NCBI RefSeq assembly: GCF_900129275.1
Contig: NZ_FQUX01000009.1
Span: forward strand, 62,001 to 126,000
DNA: 64,000 nucleotides
Direction of reading: 5' to 3'
From: Arenibacter palladensis
GTDB taxonomy: Bacteria > Bacteroidota > Bacteroidia > Flavobacteriales > Flavobacteriaceae
The notes under the pieces were generated by a model. It ran no database searches. It worked only from the letters and a program-made list of their open reading frames with translations, and was not told where the DNA came from. Below, piece after piece: positions 54,554-64,000 of this stretch (positions are counted from its first letter, which is position 1; each line of letters starts with the position of its first letter). The translations under genes were made by a program, and so were the position numbers.

Positions 54554-54892
54554 ATGAAAAAAATCGAGGCAATTATTAGGAAGTCAAAATTTGATGACGT
54601 AAAAAAAGCGCTACATCAAATTGGAGTAAACTTTTTTAGTTACTGGGACGTAACTGGAGTCGGAAATGAAAAAGAAGGGCATGTCTATAGAGGCATTTCC
54701 TATAGCACATCCGACATTCAACGTAGGTATCTTTCCATTGTAATATCGGACGATTTCTTGGAAACTACCGTAAACACTATTCTGGATACAGCATATTCAG
54801 GCAACGTAGGCGACGGTAAAATTTTCGTTTCCGAAGTTTTGGAAGCTTATCGAATCAGAACAAAGGAAAGCGGAAAAGCAGGAATCAACTAA
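54554..54892 (+). CDS. glnK: P-II nitrogen regulatory protein (GlnK type)
   Basis: 112 residues, full family length. MKKIEAIIRKSKFDDVKKAL is the typical first strand-helix. The T-loop contains YRGISY, where the last Tyr corresponds to the uridylylated Tyr51 of E. coli GlnB; the B-loop is SGNVGDGKIFV and the end RIRTKESG. Senses ATP/ADP and 2-oxoglutarate and likely plugs the AmtB channel encoded 31 bases downstream. Confidence 0.95.
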   Translation: MKKIEAIIRKSKFDDVKKALHQIGVNFFSYWDVTGVGNEKEGHVYRGISYSTSDIQRRYLSIVISDDFLETTVNTILDTAYSGNVGDGKIFVSEVLEAYRIRTKESGKAGIN

Positions 54893-54923
54893 AAAATTTA
54901 AGAACCAACAAACAAATAACAAC

Positions 54924-56174
54924 ATGGACGTAGGATTATTTACAGCAAATAACGTTTGGATGATGATATGTACGGCTCTCGTATTCTTCATGCATTTAGG
55001 GTTTTCTCTTTTGGAAATCGGACTAACCAGACAAAAAAACACAATTAACATTTTATTTAAGAACGTATTCATTATCTGTATAGGGTTACTCTTATATTAT
55101 ATAGGAGGATTTAACCTTATGTATCCTGGTGATTTCAATGGTTATCTTGGTTTTGCAGGATTCGGCATTGAAGCCCCAATATTACCAGATGGTAGTTTGG
55201 ATCTTACCTATAGTGAAGGATACACGTATTGGACAGATTTTCTTTTCCAGGCCATGTTTGCCGCAACAGCTGCAACCATAGTTTCCGGAGCAGTAGCAGA
55301 ACGTATTAAACTAGGTGGATTCATGATATTCACTATAATATACGTTGGTTTGGTTTATCCTATCGTAGGATCTTGGCAATGGGGTGGTGGATTCCTTTCC
55401 ACTCTTGGTGGTGATGAAGGTGGTTTCCACGATTTCGCAGGATCTACATTGGTACACTCCGTAGGGGGATGGGCAGCTTTGATTGCCATATACATATTAG
55501 GACCAAGGATTGGCAAGTTTGGCGAAGATGGAAAACCAAATGCAATTCCTGGACACAATATTCCTTTGGCAGCAGCAGGAGTACTTATTCTATGGTTAGG
55601 CTGGTTCGGCTTTAACGGTGGATCAGTATTATCCGCGGATCCAGCTGGAACTTCTATAGTATTGGTTACTACTTGTTTGGCAGCTGCCGCAGGTGGAATA
55701 GGGTCTTTTATATTCTCTACGATACTTTACAAAAACTATGACGTTACCATGATGCTGAACGGTATTTTGGGTGGTTTGGTAGGAATTACTGCAGGAGCCG
55801 ACCTAATGTCTCCCTTTGAATCCATTATTATAGGTCTTATAGCCGGTGTAGTTATTGTATTGGGTGTTGCCTTGATAGACAGATTAAAACTGGACGATCC
55901 GGTTGGAGCAGTAGCGGTACACTTAATCTGTGGTATCTGGGGTACTTTGGCCGTAGGGATCTTCGGAGTTAAGGCCGGTGTAACACAATTTTTATATCAA
56001 TTGACAGGTGTGGCCGCTGCAGGTGTTTTCTGTTGCCTTACCGCATTTATCATTCTTTTCGCTATCAAGAAAACTTCTGGAATAAGAGTTTCCAAAGAAG
56101 AAGAATTGGAAGGATTGGATTTACATGAGCACGGAATGGATGCTTATGCCGACTTCAGAATGAACCAACACTAA
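54924..56174 (+). CDS. amtB: Ammonium transporter AmtB
   Basis: 416 residues, eleven membrane helices. Pore residues are visible: the Phe gate region FLFQAMFAATAATIVSGAVAER, first twin His in AGSTLVHSVGG, second in GAVAVHLICGIWGTLAVG. No signal peptide, as the chain begins directly with the first helix. Moves ammonium inward. Operon glnK-amtB followed by a terminator and the porin gene. Confidence 0.95.
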   Translation: MDVGLFTANNVWMMICTALVFFMHLGFSLLEIGLTRQKNTINILFKNVFIICIGLLLYYIGGFNLMYPGDFNGYLGFAGFGIEAPILPDGSLDLTYSEGYTYWTDFLFQAMFAATAATIVSGAVAERIKLGGFMIFTIIYVGLVYPIVGSWQWGGGFLSTLGGDEGGFHDFAGSTLVHSVGGWAALIAIYILGPRIGKFGEDGKPNAIPGHNIPLAAAGVLILWLGWFGFNGGSVLSADPAGTSIVLVTTCLAAAAGGIGSFIFSTILYKNYDVTMMLNGILGGLVGITAGADLMSPFESIIIGLIAGVVIVLGVALIDRLKLDDPVGAVAVHLICGIWGTLAVGIFGVKAGVTQFLYQLTGVAAAGVFCCLTAFIILFAIKKTSGIRVSKEEELEGLDLHEHGMDAYADFRMNQH

Positions 56175-56191
56175 TATACACAACAAAAGGT

Positions 56192-56222
56192 AACGGAGCG
56201 TTTTGCAGAACGCTCCGTTTAT
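56192..56222 (+). terminator. Terminator after amtB
   Basis: An 11-bp stem AACGGAGCGTT / AACGCTCCGTT with a 6-base loop; partial read-through into the porin gene is possible as the T run is short. Confidence 0.75.
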
Positions 56223-56289
56223 AACCCTTTTTCATTACAACAACTCAATAATAAGCTAACATCCTTAAAAGGATATAAACAATTGAATT

Positions 56290-57354
56290 ATGAAAACGAT
56301 TATTTATACAAAATACGTAAAAAATTTACTATTACTTGCATTTGCCCTTGCCTCAACAGTAACTTTCGCGCAGGAAGAGGAAGAAGCTAAGAAATTTAGC
56401 CTAAGTGGAAGTGTGGATGCCTACTACAGAACCAACTTGAATGGTGATAACGGATTTGACGATGCTTCGGGCCTGCCTAATGCAGCTCCAGGATCTTCAT
56501 TTGCCAACTTGCCTGGTTTTGCTTTGGGGATGGCCAATGTGATAGCCGCATATGAAGGCGAAGATGTTGGGTTTGTAGCCGACCTTGTTTTTGGACCTAG
56601 AGGAACAGATGCTATTTTTGCTTCTCCTTTATATTCAGCTACCGGGAATATTGTAAACCAATTATATGTATATTGGAATTTAAGCCCATCGGTTAAATTA
56701 ACATTTGGTAACTTCAACACCTTCTTAGGTTACGAAGTAATATCTCCTGTTGCCAATTTCAACTACAGTACATCTTATTTGTTTTCTTATGGTCCTTTCT
56801 CCCATACCGGTTTGAAAGCAGACTTTACACTATCTGATGATTTTAGCCTTATGTTGGCCATCATGAACCCAACAGATCTAACCGAATTGAATCCTACCGA
56901 AAAATATGCTTTCGGAGCCCAATTGGGGTACAGCGGTCAATTCCTTAATTTCCTAGCGGATGACGGGGCGTTTGAAATTGACTTCACAGGTGGTTTCGAT
57001 TTGTCTGATGAGTTCTTCTTGGGAATCAATGCAGCCCTTTACGACAATGACGATATTGGATTTGCTGGTGTAGCCCTATATCCACAATACGCTACTTCCG
57101 ATAACTTCACCTTGGGATTAAGAGGTGAATATTTCGCAGAAACAGGAGACTACGGTGCTATTGGAACCGGAGTTGAAGATTCCAGTGTTTTCGCTGTAAC
57201 GCTTACAGGTAGTGCCACTATAGGCAATTTAATAATCAAGCCTGAATTGCGTTTGGATAGCGCATCAGATGATTCCTTTAATTTCCTAGATTCGGATCTG
57301 GCCGCACAAAAGAGTTTATCCTCATTTGTACTAGCTGCCGTATACTCCTTCTAA
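56290..57354 (+). CDS. Outer-membrane porin, BBP2/OmpL-like
   Basis: 354 residues. Signal peptide ending TFAQ, an acidic linker (EEEEAKK) and a series of amphipathic strands ending in Phe (SFVLAAVYSF), the outer-membrane insertion signal. FSLSGSVDAYYRTNLNG and LYVYWNLSPSVKLTFGNFNT are typical of the putative beta-barrel porin-2 family. Its place after glnK-amtB suggests ammonium or small nitrogen compound entry through the outer membrane; inference. Confidence 0.85.
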   Translation: MKTIIYTKYVKNLLLLAFALASTVTFAQEEEEAKKFSLSGSVDAYYRTNLNGDNGFDDASGLPNAAPGSSFANLPGFALGMANVIAAYEGEDVGFVADLVFGPRGTDAIFASPLYSATGNIVNQLYVYWNLSPSVKLTFGNFNTFLGYEVISPVANFNYSTSYLFSYGPFSHTGLKADFTLSDDFSLMLAIMNPTDLTELNPTEKYAFGAQLGYSGQFLNFLADDGAFEIDFTGGFDLSDEFFLGINAALYDNDDIGFAGVALYPQYATSDNFTLGLRGEYFAETGDYGAIGTGVEDSSVFAVTLTGSATIGNLIIKPELRLDSASDDSFNFLDSDLAAQKSLSSFVLAAVYSF

Positions 57355-57377
57355 ATAGAATTGAGTTTATTATTTAT

Positions 57378-57398
57378 AGCCCCGCTTAGAGCGGGGCT
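57378..57398. terminator. Bidirectional terminator between porin and DUF1684 genes
   Basis: A 9-bp stem AGCCCCGCT / AGCGGGGCT with a 3-base loop and T-rich flank. Confidence 0.85.
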
Positions 57399-57407
57399 TT
57401 TATATTT

Positions 57408-58049
57408 TTAGTCCTTTTTAAACGCCTTTACCCCTGCCGCAATAGGAATATCCAATCTGTTCTGCTTGGGAACCAACGGACAGGAATATTTTGGATTGTA
57501 AGCACAATATGGATTATAGGCCTTATTAAAATCCAAAAGAATAGTATCTCCCTTAGGAATGGTCAAGTCTATATACCTACCCCCACCATAGGTTTCTTCC
57601 CCATTGGTAAGGTCCGCAAAGGGCAAAAACAAATAATCCCTATACTTGTCCTGTTGCATTAATTCCTGGTTCTGATAAACTTCCAGTTTATGGGTACGTC
57701 CATGTAGACTAAAAGTTATGATCCCAAATACAACCTCCTCTGTCTGTCTTTCTGTAGTGGTCGGCATCATAAAAGGCAAGGCCTCGGGTGTTCGGGTGAA
57801 TTTTGCCATAATCCTAAAGGTAGTATCGGGCTCAAAAAAATCCAAAGAAGTAAAATCCTTTCTATACCTGTCCGGCAAGGGAGAGATTTCTGGATCTTTG
57901 AATTCCATGTTCATTTTTTTCTGGAATTGCATAATATCCTCCAAGGCTCCGGAGACATGTTCCTCCGTATTGTTTTGCTCCTGATCATGGTACCTTTTTT
58001 CCTTACAGCCCAGGGACAGTAAGAATAAAACCAAAATTAACTGCTTCAT
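57408..58049 (-). CDS. DUF1684 lipoprotein
   Basis: 213 residues from the ATG at 58049, which starts a lipoprotein signal (lipobox SLGC, then KEK); a longer frame from 58079 would prepend ten charged residues. DUF1684 marks: FFEPDTTFRIMAKFTRTPE, the metal- or ligand-like block YGGGRYIDLTIPKGDTILLDFNKAYNPYCAYNPKYSCPLVPKQN, LDIPIAAGVKAF. Function unknown. Monocistronic. Confidence 0.9.
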   Translation of the reverse strand: MKQLILVLFLLSLGCKEKRYHDQEQNNTEEHVSGALEDIMQFQKKMNMEFKDPEISPLPDRYRKDFTSLDFFEPDTTFRIMAKFTRTPEALPFMMPTTTERQTEEVVFGIITFSLHGRTHKLEVYQNQELMQQDKYRDYLFLPFADLTNGEETYGGGRYIDLTIPKGDTILLDFNKAYNPYCAYNPKYSCPLVPKQNRLDIPIAAGVKAFKKD

Positions 58050-58425
58050 TTTCCTTCTTTTGGCATAAAAATACAACATCCATTTTTCTGAATAAAAGAA
58101 TTTTGGACACCAACCCTAGCTATGGCTATTTTACAAAGTCAATTACCTTGGCACAAGCTACTTATACCCCTAAAGAAAACTACTGATTATGTTATAAAGC
58201 CCTCCTGAAAGGGAACGGGCGTGCAAGCGTCGAAGTATTCAAACCTATTGCTAGAGCAAATCCATAACTATTAACACAAGGTTTTTTACACAAATAAGAT
58301 TCAATTTAAAAAATAGATACTCCTTTACTTTTCGGCAGCCATCAAATCTGATCTAAATCTGTGATATGGTCCATTCTTATGGCTTAAAGCTTTAAAAAAG
58401 ATGTTATTTCCTCTATGGTACCAAC
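58050..58425. other. Intergenic region without a recognised gene
   Basis: 376 bases between co-directional minus-strand genes. No convincing ORF, tRNA or strong hairpin. Confidence 0.4.
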
Positions 58426-59838
58426 TTATTCTTCAATGATGTCGTAACGGGCATCTTTTAAATATTTTGCCACAATTTCATTGAATTCCGGGGTAATGCG
58501 CAATAAAGCTGTGTTTTCCAAACTATATAATTCAGCTTTGTCCTTATACCCTTTCTTCAATAATTCCTCCAAATAAAAGAGGGAGGTTCCATAGTCTTCC
58601 ATTTTAGCACTATTCGCTATTATTTTAAGGTAATAGCTATAATCCGTAGGGTCTGTTATGGTCTTTAGCATCCATAGTAGACTCAAGACATCTTGATCTA
58701 CCTGACTTCCGGAATTAACTATGTCCAAATTATCTTCAATGAGCGCATTTACATAACCCAAAAGGCGTTTTCCCATTTCCCTTTCCGCCTCTATTTTACT
58801 GTTATCGTATTTCTTCAACTCACCCATTTGATAAATCCACCAACCCAAATTATTATAATTATAGGTCGCTAAATCCTCCTCCAAATAATATACATAATCC
58901 TCCTTAATAAATGACTCCTTCATTAAAGTGTTGTTCTCATTGCGTGTCATGGTTTTAAAAAGCTTATTCTTTCTAAGCTCCCGCTTTATTCTCTTAAGAG
59001 AATCGCTATCCTTCAGAACCCTATATACAGACATGACTTCATCCAATAAATTATCGGCCTGAATCAATCTGTTGGACCTGATCAAACGATTTATTTCCTC
59101 CAAATTTTGGGCATAAGTTTCATTTATATAAATTTCATCTTTCTCCGATTGCCCCTTCCCCATGGCAGACAAATTGAAAATTTCCAAGGCCTTTTCAAGA
59201 TACTGGCTATTGGGCCATTCATGTCCCCCATTGAACACCAGCAAATGATTAGGAAATTTTAAACGCCCCATAAGGGACTTCCCTGCCAGCATTTCCGGAT
59301 AGGCATAATCTTCCTTCCCTACAATTCCTATAAATTGAAATAAATTGTTCGTATCCAATATGTCCATATTGGGGTACACGGCGCCGCAGGAAATTACTCC
59401 CGAAATACCTTTTACAAAAATGGGTAGCACAGATGCAAATCTCGCACCGCTATCAAACCCGGCACTATAGGTTCTATTCTTTTGAATGGGCAAAAGTCTA
59501 ATAATATCATTGAACATTCTTCCCGTGACCAGAATATTCTGGGAAGTGGATAAAGAATCATTTACATTGTTAGGTGCTGCTAGAATATAGCCTTGTTTCT
59601 CCGCTGCTTCCTGAAACATACGTACGGCCCTTTTACCTTGACCTTCCATATCAAAAACAAAAAGTATGGGCCAATTCCTATCCATTTCAAAGCTGGTAGG
59701 AAGAAATAGGGAATAACTTTCGGAAATGGAATCCTTTACAGGGATTGAATCGACAACGATACCTTTTTTCAAGGTCATCTGTTGTGAATTGCCCCATAAG
59801 CCAGCCCCAAGAAACAGAAATAATATAATTTTTTTCAT
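58426..59838 (-). CDS. Exported alpha/beta-hydrolase-like protein with altered nucleophile
   Basis: 470 residues with a signal peptide (ends NSQQ). The first half is an esterase/depolymerase-like alpha/beta-hydrolase: ILFVFDMEGQG, YILAAPNNVND, an elbow reading SAGFDSGARFAS, and the likely catalytic His in NGGHEWP. Relatives have GFSGG at the elbow; here Asp takes the Ser place, so ordinary serine hydrolysis is doubtful. The second half (about 230-470) is helical and TPR-like. Function unknown. Confidence 0.75.
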   Translation of the reverse strand: MKKIILFLFLGAGLWGNSQQMTLKKGIVVDSIPVKDSISESYSLFLPTSFEMDRNWPILFVFDMEGQGKRAVRMFQEAAEKQGYILAAPNNVNDSLSTSQNILVTGRMFNDIIRLLPIQKNRTYSAGFDSGARFASVLPIFVKGISGVISCGAVYPNMDILDTNNLFQFIGIVGKEDYAYPEMLAGKSLMGRLKFPNHLLVFNGGHEWPNSQYLEKALEIFNLSAMGKGQSEKDEIYINETYAQNLEEINRLIRSNRLIQADNLLDEVMSVYRVLKDSDSLKRIKRELRKNKLFKTMTRNENNTLMKESFIKEDYVYYLEEDLATYNYNNLGWWIYQMGELKKYDNSKIEAEREMGKRLLGYVNALIEDNLDIVNSGSQVDQDVLSLLWMLKTITDPTDYSYYLKIIANSAKMEDYGTSLFYLEELLKKGYKDKAELYSLENTALLRITPEFNEIVAKYLKDARYDIIEE

Positions 59839-60047
59839 AGAATTATTGTCATCAAATACCTAGCCAAATTAAAATAGTACTACAGCCACTCCTAAACACA
59901 ATAGATACAAGTAATATTTCCCAAGAGTTATAAGACTTCCACATTTTTTTGCCTCCAGGCTTTACAATTCATTAAATTAAATAATAAAAATAAAGCACCA
60001 AAACTGCTTGACTCTTTTAATTTCAAATTTATATTACCCATGTATAA

Positions 60048-60500
60048 TTAGACCTCTCTTTTTTTAATGGGAGCATTGGACACTACATCGGACAGAATAA
60101 TATGGGTGCGTGTCTCCCCATATTGTATTAGCTTGTCTATAAATTTTTCCAAATGAAATTGATCCTTTAAGACCACAAGCATAATAATATTTTCATTACC
60201 TGTAATCCTATAACAATTAACTACCTCTTCGTAAGTGTTTACAATATCTAAAAAAGGCCGTAACTTTCCCATAAAGGCACGCAGCGTAATTATAGCTTTT
60301 AACTGATATCCGGTATGCGAATGGGACACAACAGCTTTGTATCCAGAAATAACCCCAATGTCTTCCATTTTCTTAACTCTTTCCGCAACGGCAGGGGGCG
60401 TTAAACCCACTTTCCTGCCAATATTGGCAAAAGATTCCCTGGCATTTTCCTGAAGTAATTTTAGAATCTTCCAATTAAGGACATCAATCTTTGTATTCAA
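60048..60500 (-). CDS. Lrp/AsnC family transcriptional regulator
   Basis: 150 residues. N-terminal winged HTH (DVLNWKILKLLQENARESFANIGRKVGLTPPAVAERVKKMEDIGVISGY) and C-terminal RAM ligand domain with VVNCYRITGNENIIMLVV. Senses amino acids or small effectors. The start is TTG at 60500: no ATG is found upstream in frame, and the position fits the family. Divergent from the helical-protein gene at 60619. Confidence 0.92.
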   Translation of the reverse strand: MNTKIDVLNWKILKLLQENARESFANIGRKVGLTPPAVAERVKKMEDIGVISGYKAVVSHSHTGYQLKAIITLRAFMGKLRPFLDIVNTYEEVVNCYRITGNENIIMLVVLKDQFHLEKFIDKLIQYGETRTHIILSDVVSNAPIKKREV

Positions 60501-60618
60501 AATAAAATGTATTAAAAATATTAACTTTCAATAGCTAAAATACAATTTTACTTTGTTATATAAACTCAATTTTACTAATTTCGACGTAATTTTATATAAC
60601 AGAATTTGTCATAAAAAA

Positions 60619-61011
60619 ATGCCTTACAAAAACTTAAGTACGATTCCGATTTATCGCAAATCCTTGGATCTTTTACAGATGAGCAGGGAAATTGCATCGT
60701 ACCTATCCTATAACAAGGATCTTCTTAAGTTATACCAATCCAACAGCCATAGGGATATCATGGTAGATTCCTTATTAACCGATTCCATCTTGATTCCCCA
60801 ACAAATTGAAGCAGCCGAGCGCTCAGAATGCTATGCTGCCAGAATGAGAAGCGCTACCTTTATCAATGTTATCATAAGAAATATAAGTTCTTATTGTACT
60901 GGTTTGGAAAAAGATGGTGTAAAGGAAAAGGAATATTTGAACCTTTTGAGGAGCGAAATTAAAAGTTTCAGAAGATTGTACAAAGTATGGCGACGATCTA
61001 TTCGAAGCTAA
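60619..61011 (+). CDS. Small helical-bundle-like protein
   Basis: 130 residues from the ATG at 60619 (an in-frame ATG at 60553 lies upstream and is less likely). Mostly amphipathic helices: RKSLDLLQMSREIASYLS, LIPQQIEAAERSECYAARMRSATFINVIIRNISSY, ending in a basic LYKVWRRSIRS. It recalls four-helix-bundle proteins of the S23/IVS type, but the match is weak. Function unknown; possibly co-regulated with the divergent Lrp gene. Confidence 0.7.
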   Translation: MPYKNLSTIPIYRKSLDLLQMSREIASYLSYNKDLLKLYQSNSHRDIMVDSLLTDSILIPQQIEAAERSECYAARMRSATFINVIIRNISSYCTGLEKDGVKEKEYLNLLRSEIKSFRRLYKVWRRSIRS

Positions 61012-61110
61012 ACCTGCCCTTCTACTACTTCCTGATTTTTTGGTAACCTATTATCTACCCATAGCTATATTTAGAATGGCCTCATTGGAACTAAAACCAT
61101 ATCCTTGTAA

Positions 61111-64000
61111 CTACATATTTCTCCTGTACTGACCCCCTACAGCAAACAAGGCATCCGTAATTTGTCCAAGGGAACAGAACTTGGTAACCTCCATCAACTT
61201 TTCAAAAATATTTCCGTTTCTAACTGCCAATTCCTGTAATTCCTTTAATTGGGTCTCCGCAGTTGCCCCCATCATAGCATGTAAATGTTCCAAGGTTTCT
61301 ATTTGGGCCTTTTTTTCGTATTCTGTAGCACGGATAACTTCTGCTGGCAGAATTGTTGGGGACCCTTTTGAGCTCAGAAAGGTGTTTACTCCAATAATGG
61401 GAAATTCCCCATTGTGCTTTAACGTCTCGTAATACAGACTCTCCTCCTGAATTTTGGATCTCTGATACATGGTTTCCATGGCCCCCAATACACCACCTCG
61501 TTCAGTAATGCGGTCAAACTCCAATAACACGGCTTCCTCTACCAGATCTGTCAATTCTTCAATTATAAAGGAACCTTGCAAAGGATTTTCGTTTTTGGCC
61601 AAGCCCAATTCTTTATTTATAATCAATTGAATGGCCATTGCCCTGCGAACCGACTCTTCTGTTGGAGTGGTTATTGCCTCATCATAGGCATTGGTATGTA
61701 AGGAATTACAATTATCATAGATGGCATATAAAGCCTGTAATGTAGTACGGATGTCATTAAAATCTATTTCTTGGGCATGTAAGCTTCGCCCTGAGGTCTG
61801 GATATGATACTTTAACATCTGCGCCCTGGGGTCTGCTCCATATTTAAGATGCATGGCCTTTGCCCATACGCGACGCGCAACCCTTCCGATTACCGCATAT
61901 TCGGGGTCTATCCCATTTGAAAAGAAAAAGGACAGATTGGGACCAAATTTATTGATATCCATCCCCCTACTTAAATAATATTCAACATAGGTAAAACCGT
62001 TGGACAGCGTAAAGGCCAATTGGGTGATTGGATTGGCCCCTGCTTCCGCAATGTGATATCCCGAAATGGAAACAGAATAAAAGTTGCGTACCGAGTACCG
62101 AATAAAGTATTCCTGCACATCCCCCATTAGTCGTAAGGCAAATTCGGTTGAAAAAATACAGGTATTCTGTGCCTGATCTTCTTTTAGTATATCTGCCTGC
62201 ACCGTACCTCTGACCGTATTTAGGGTATTCTTTTTAATTTCTGCATATATATGTTTGGGCAAGACCTGGTCACCAGTAACTCCCAACAACATTAAACCCA
62301 AACCGTTATTTCCTTCCGGTAATTCTCCCCTATATTTTGGCCTTGCAAGGCTTTTAGCCCCATATAACGCAGCAATTTTACCTTCAACCTCATTTTCCAA
62401 ACCATTTTTCAAAATATATTTCTCACAATTCTGATCAATGGCGGCATTTAAAAAATAACCCAGCAACATTGGGGCAGGACCGTTGATGGTCATACTCACC
62501 GAGGTGGTGGGACTACAAAGCTCAAATCCTGAATACAACTTTTTAGCGTCGTCCAAACAGCAGATAGACACCCCGGCGTTACCAATTTTCCCGTATATAT
62601 CAGGTCTGTAGTCCGGATTTTGACCATACAGCGTTACCGAATCAAATGCAGTGGATAAACGTTTGGCCGGCAATCCCAAACTAACATAATGAAAGCGCCT
62701 ATTGGTGCGTTCAGGACCACCTTCTCCCGCAAACATTCTTGTGGGATCTTCTTCTGTTCTTTTAAAAGGATAGAGTCCGGCCGTATAAGGAAATTCACCA
62801 GGTACATTTTCTTGGAGGATCCAACCCAAAATATCGCCCCATGCCCTGTATTTTGGAAGTGCTACCTTCGGAATATCGGTTTGGGAAAGAGATTTTGTAT
62901 GGGTCTCCAATTTAATTTCCTTTCCCCTTACCTTATATTTAAAGGTTGGATCTTTGTACTGTTGAACCTTTTTTTCCCAATTTAGGATCAGTTCCCAGTT
63001 GTGGGAATCCAAATTCATTTTTACTTCATCGAACTCTTTGAACAAGAGTCCCAACAATTGTTTTTTGTCCTCAGGCAGGGACAACTCCAAAATTGCTTCC
63101 GTGTCCAATCCTCTCTTTTGTAGAAATAAATTAAAATCCACCTCGGAATCTACCTTGGATATAGCTTGTATGGTCTTAAAAACACCATATAACCGTTGGG
63201 CCAATTCCGCCTGTTGAAAGGACTTCCTATCATAGGCCCGATTGCTTTCGGCTATTTCTGATAAATAACGCGTTCGCGAAGGAGGTATAATATAAACCTT
63301 CCCATCATCCATATTTCCATTTTGGAACTGTGAATTAATGACCGTTCCGATTTTTGAAGCCAATTTATCCATTACGCTCAAATACAATCGGTTCATCCCA
63401 GGGTCATTGAATTGGGAGGCTATGGTTCCAAAGATAGGTAGCTCATCCTGATTCGCCTCCCAAAGACCATGGTTACGCACGTACTGCTTTTTCACGTCCC
63501 TTAGTGCATCGAGCGCCCCTCTTTTATCAAACTTATTAATAGCCACGACATCCGCAAAATCCAACATATCTATTTTTTCCAACTGGGTAGCGGCCCCAAA
63601 TTCCGGTGTCATAACATATAAGGAAACATCACTATGTTCAATTATCTCCGTATCCGACTGACCAATCCCTGAAGTCTCCAAAATAATTAAATGAAAGCCA
63701 GCCACTTTTAAGACTTGAACTGCCTCGTCAACGTGTTTGGACAATGCCAAATTGGACTGCCTAGTAGCCAAAGATCTCATATAGACCCTAGAGTCGTTAA
63801 TGGAATTCATACGGATTCGATCCCCCAACAATGCACCGCCCGTTTTCCTTTTGGACGGATCAACAGAGATGATTCCAATGGTCTTATCTGGGAAATCCAA
63901 CAAAAATCTTCTTACCAGTTCATCTACCAAACTTGATTTTCCAGCACCTCCCGTCCCAGTTACACCAAGAACAGGCACTGCATTTTCCATTACATTCAAA
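61111..64000 (-). CDS. icmF: IcmF-type fused mutase (G-protein plus acyl-CoA mutase), N-terminus outside window
   Basis: About 960 residues visible, running off the right edge. First comes the MeaB-like GTPase chaperone domain: P-loop [39 protein letters not shown] (NKxD). A linker leads to the mutase TIM barrel: [86 protein letters not shown]. The order GTPase then mutase is that of IcmF, whose B12-binding domain is N-terminal and would lie beyond the window. Interconverts isobutyryl- and n-butyryl-CoA or related acyl-CoAs. The TTG near the edge is not a real start. Confidence 0.92.
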   Translation of the reverse strand, partial: LNVMENAVPVLGVTGTGGAGKSSLVDELVRRFLLDFPDKTIGIISVDPSKRKTGGALLGDRIRMNSINDSRVYMRSLATRQSNLALSKHVDEAVQVLKVAGFHLIILETSGIGQSDTEIIEHSDVSLYVMTPEFGAATQLEKIDMLDFADVVAINKFDKRGALDALRDVKKQYVRNHGLWEANQDELPIFGTIASQFNDPGMNRLYLSVMDKLASKIGTVINSQFQNGNMDDGKVYIIPPSRTRYLSEIAESNRAYDRKSFQQAELAQRLYGVFKTIQAISKVDSEVDFNLFLQKRGLDTEAILELSLPEDKKQLLGLLFKEFDEVKMNLDSHNWELILNWEKKVQQYKDPTFKYKVRGKEIKLETHTKSLSQTDIPKVALPKYRAWGDILGWILQENVPGEFPYTAGLYPFKRTEEDPTRMFAGEGGPERTNRRFHYVSLGLPAKRLSTAFDSVTLYGQNPDYRPDIYGKIGNAGVSICCLDDAKKLYSGFELCSPTTSVSMTINGPAPMLLGYFLNAAIDQNCEKYILKNGLENEVEGKIAALYGAKSLARPKYRGELPEGNNGLGLMLLGVTGDQVLPKHIYAEIKKNTLNTVRGTVQADILKEDQAQNTCIFSTEFALRLMGDVQEYFIRYSVRNFYSVSISGYHIAEAGANPITQLAFTLSNGFTYVEYYLSRGMDINKFGPNLSFFFSNGIDPEYAVIGRVARRVWAKAMHLKYGADPRAQMLKYHIQTSGRSLHAQEIDFNDIRTTLQALYAIYDNCNSLHTNAYDEAITTPTEESVRRAMAIQLIINKELGLAKNENPLQGSFIIEELTDLVEEAVLLEFDRITERGGVLGAMETMYQRSKIQEESLYYETLKHNGEFPIIGVNTFLSSKGSPTILPAEVIRATEYEKKAQIETLEHLHAMMGATAETQLKELQELAVRNGNIFEKLMEVTKFCSLGQITDALFAVGGQYRRNM

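Noticed and set aside
63988-63999. TTG at the right edge as the start of the mutase gene
   Set aside because: The G-protein domain begins at once; in IcmF a B12-binding domain precedes it, so the frame almost certainly continues beyond the window.

Overview
The window looks like chromosomal DNA from a marine-type member of the Flavobacteriaceae (Bacteroidota). The evidence is the AT-rich base composition and the promoter -7 boxes of the Bacteroidota type (TAnnTTTG) just upstream of many genes. Other support comes from the order nusB, DUF1573 lipoprotein and yajC, divergent from an ABC exporter and a PUR-type DUF3276 gene, and from the many lipoproteins and DUF families typical of this group. 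The genus is an inference and is not claimed. No rRNA, tRNA, CRISPR array, prophage or insertion sequence was found.

Layout. 1-4.1 kb: a large lipoprotein (ThuA, PVC-type dehydrogenase propeller, HEAT repeats, jelly roll), cut by the left edge, divergent from an AraC regulator. 4.2-9.5 kb: housekeeping genes on the + strand (FAD dehydrogenase, DEAD-box helicase, exported EEP hydrolase, PaiB-like protein, rpiA). 9.6-20.5 kb: the most unusual stretch. A LytTR two-component system sits between one exported double alpha/beta-barrel protein and a + strand run of exported SnoaL-like, barrel-like and RidA-like proteins, followed by a cytosolic barrel protein, a hotdog thioesterase, an O-methyltransferase-like protein and a membrane acyltransferase-like protein. 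20.6-26.7 kb: a CstA transporter and an apparent oxidoreductase group (Tat-type FAD oxidoreductase, an FMN-binding-like protein, Tat-type Gfo/Idh/MocA). 26.8-33.6 kb: yajC, DUF1573, nusB, ABC exporter, DUF3276, acyltransferase, BASS transporter, csaA. 33.8-41.5 kb: redox and stress genes, a cold-shock gene, a 28-residue membrane peptide, a cyclophilin-FKBP fusion, an M28 peptidase overlapping ppk2, and a secreted protein of unknown function. 41.6-46.8 kb: a compact minus-strand operon (NatA/NatB-like ABC, MscS, DUF6268 barrel, sigma-54 activator without a DNA-binding domain). 47.0-47.3 kb: an exact 80-bp-period tandem repeat carrying covarying hairpins. 47.4-53.7 kb: dnaJ-grpE, an epimerase, mnmD, DUF4920, ilvE, a MazG-like gene and small membrane proteins. 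53.9-57.4 kb: crcB and a glnK-amtB-porin nitrogen unit preceded by two similar palindromes. 57.4-64 kb: DUF1684 lipoprotein, a hydrolase-fold protein with an altered nucleophile, an Lrp regulator, a helical protein, and the G-protein plus mutase part of IcmF, cut by the right edge.

The best candidate for an undescribed system is the 9.6-19.2 kb cluster. Folds normally found as polyketide-tailoring or detoxifying enzymes are here exported or lipid-anchored, placed beside a two-component system and followed by cytosolic acyl and methyl transfer enzymes. The RidA-like member lacks the family's catalytic arginine. Second candidates are the 80-bp hairpin repeat array and the pair of tiny paralogous membrane proteins at 36.8 and 53.6 kb. 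All functions are assigned by reading motifs; no database search was run.
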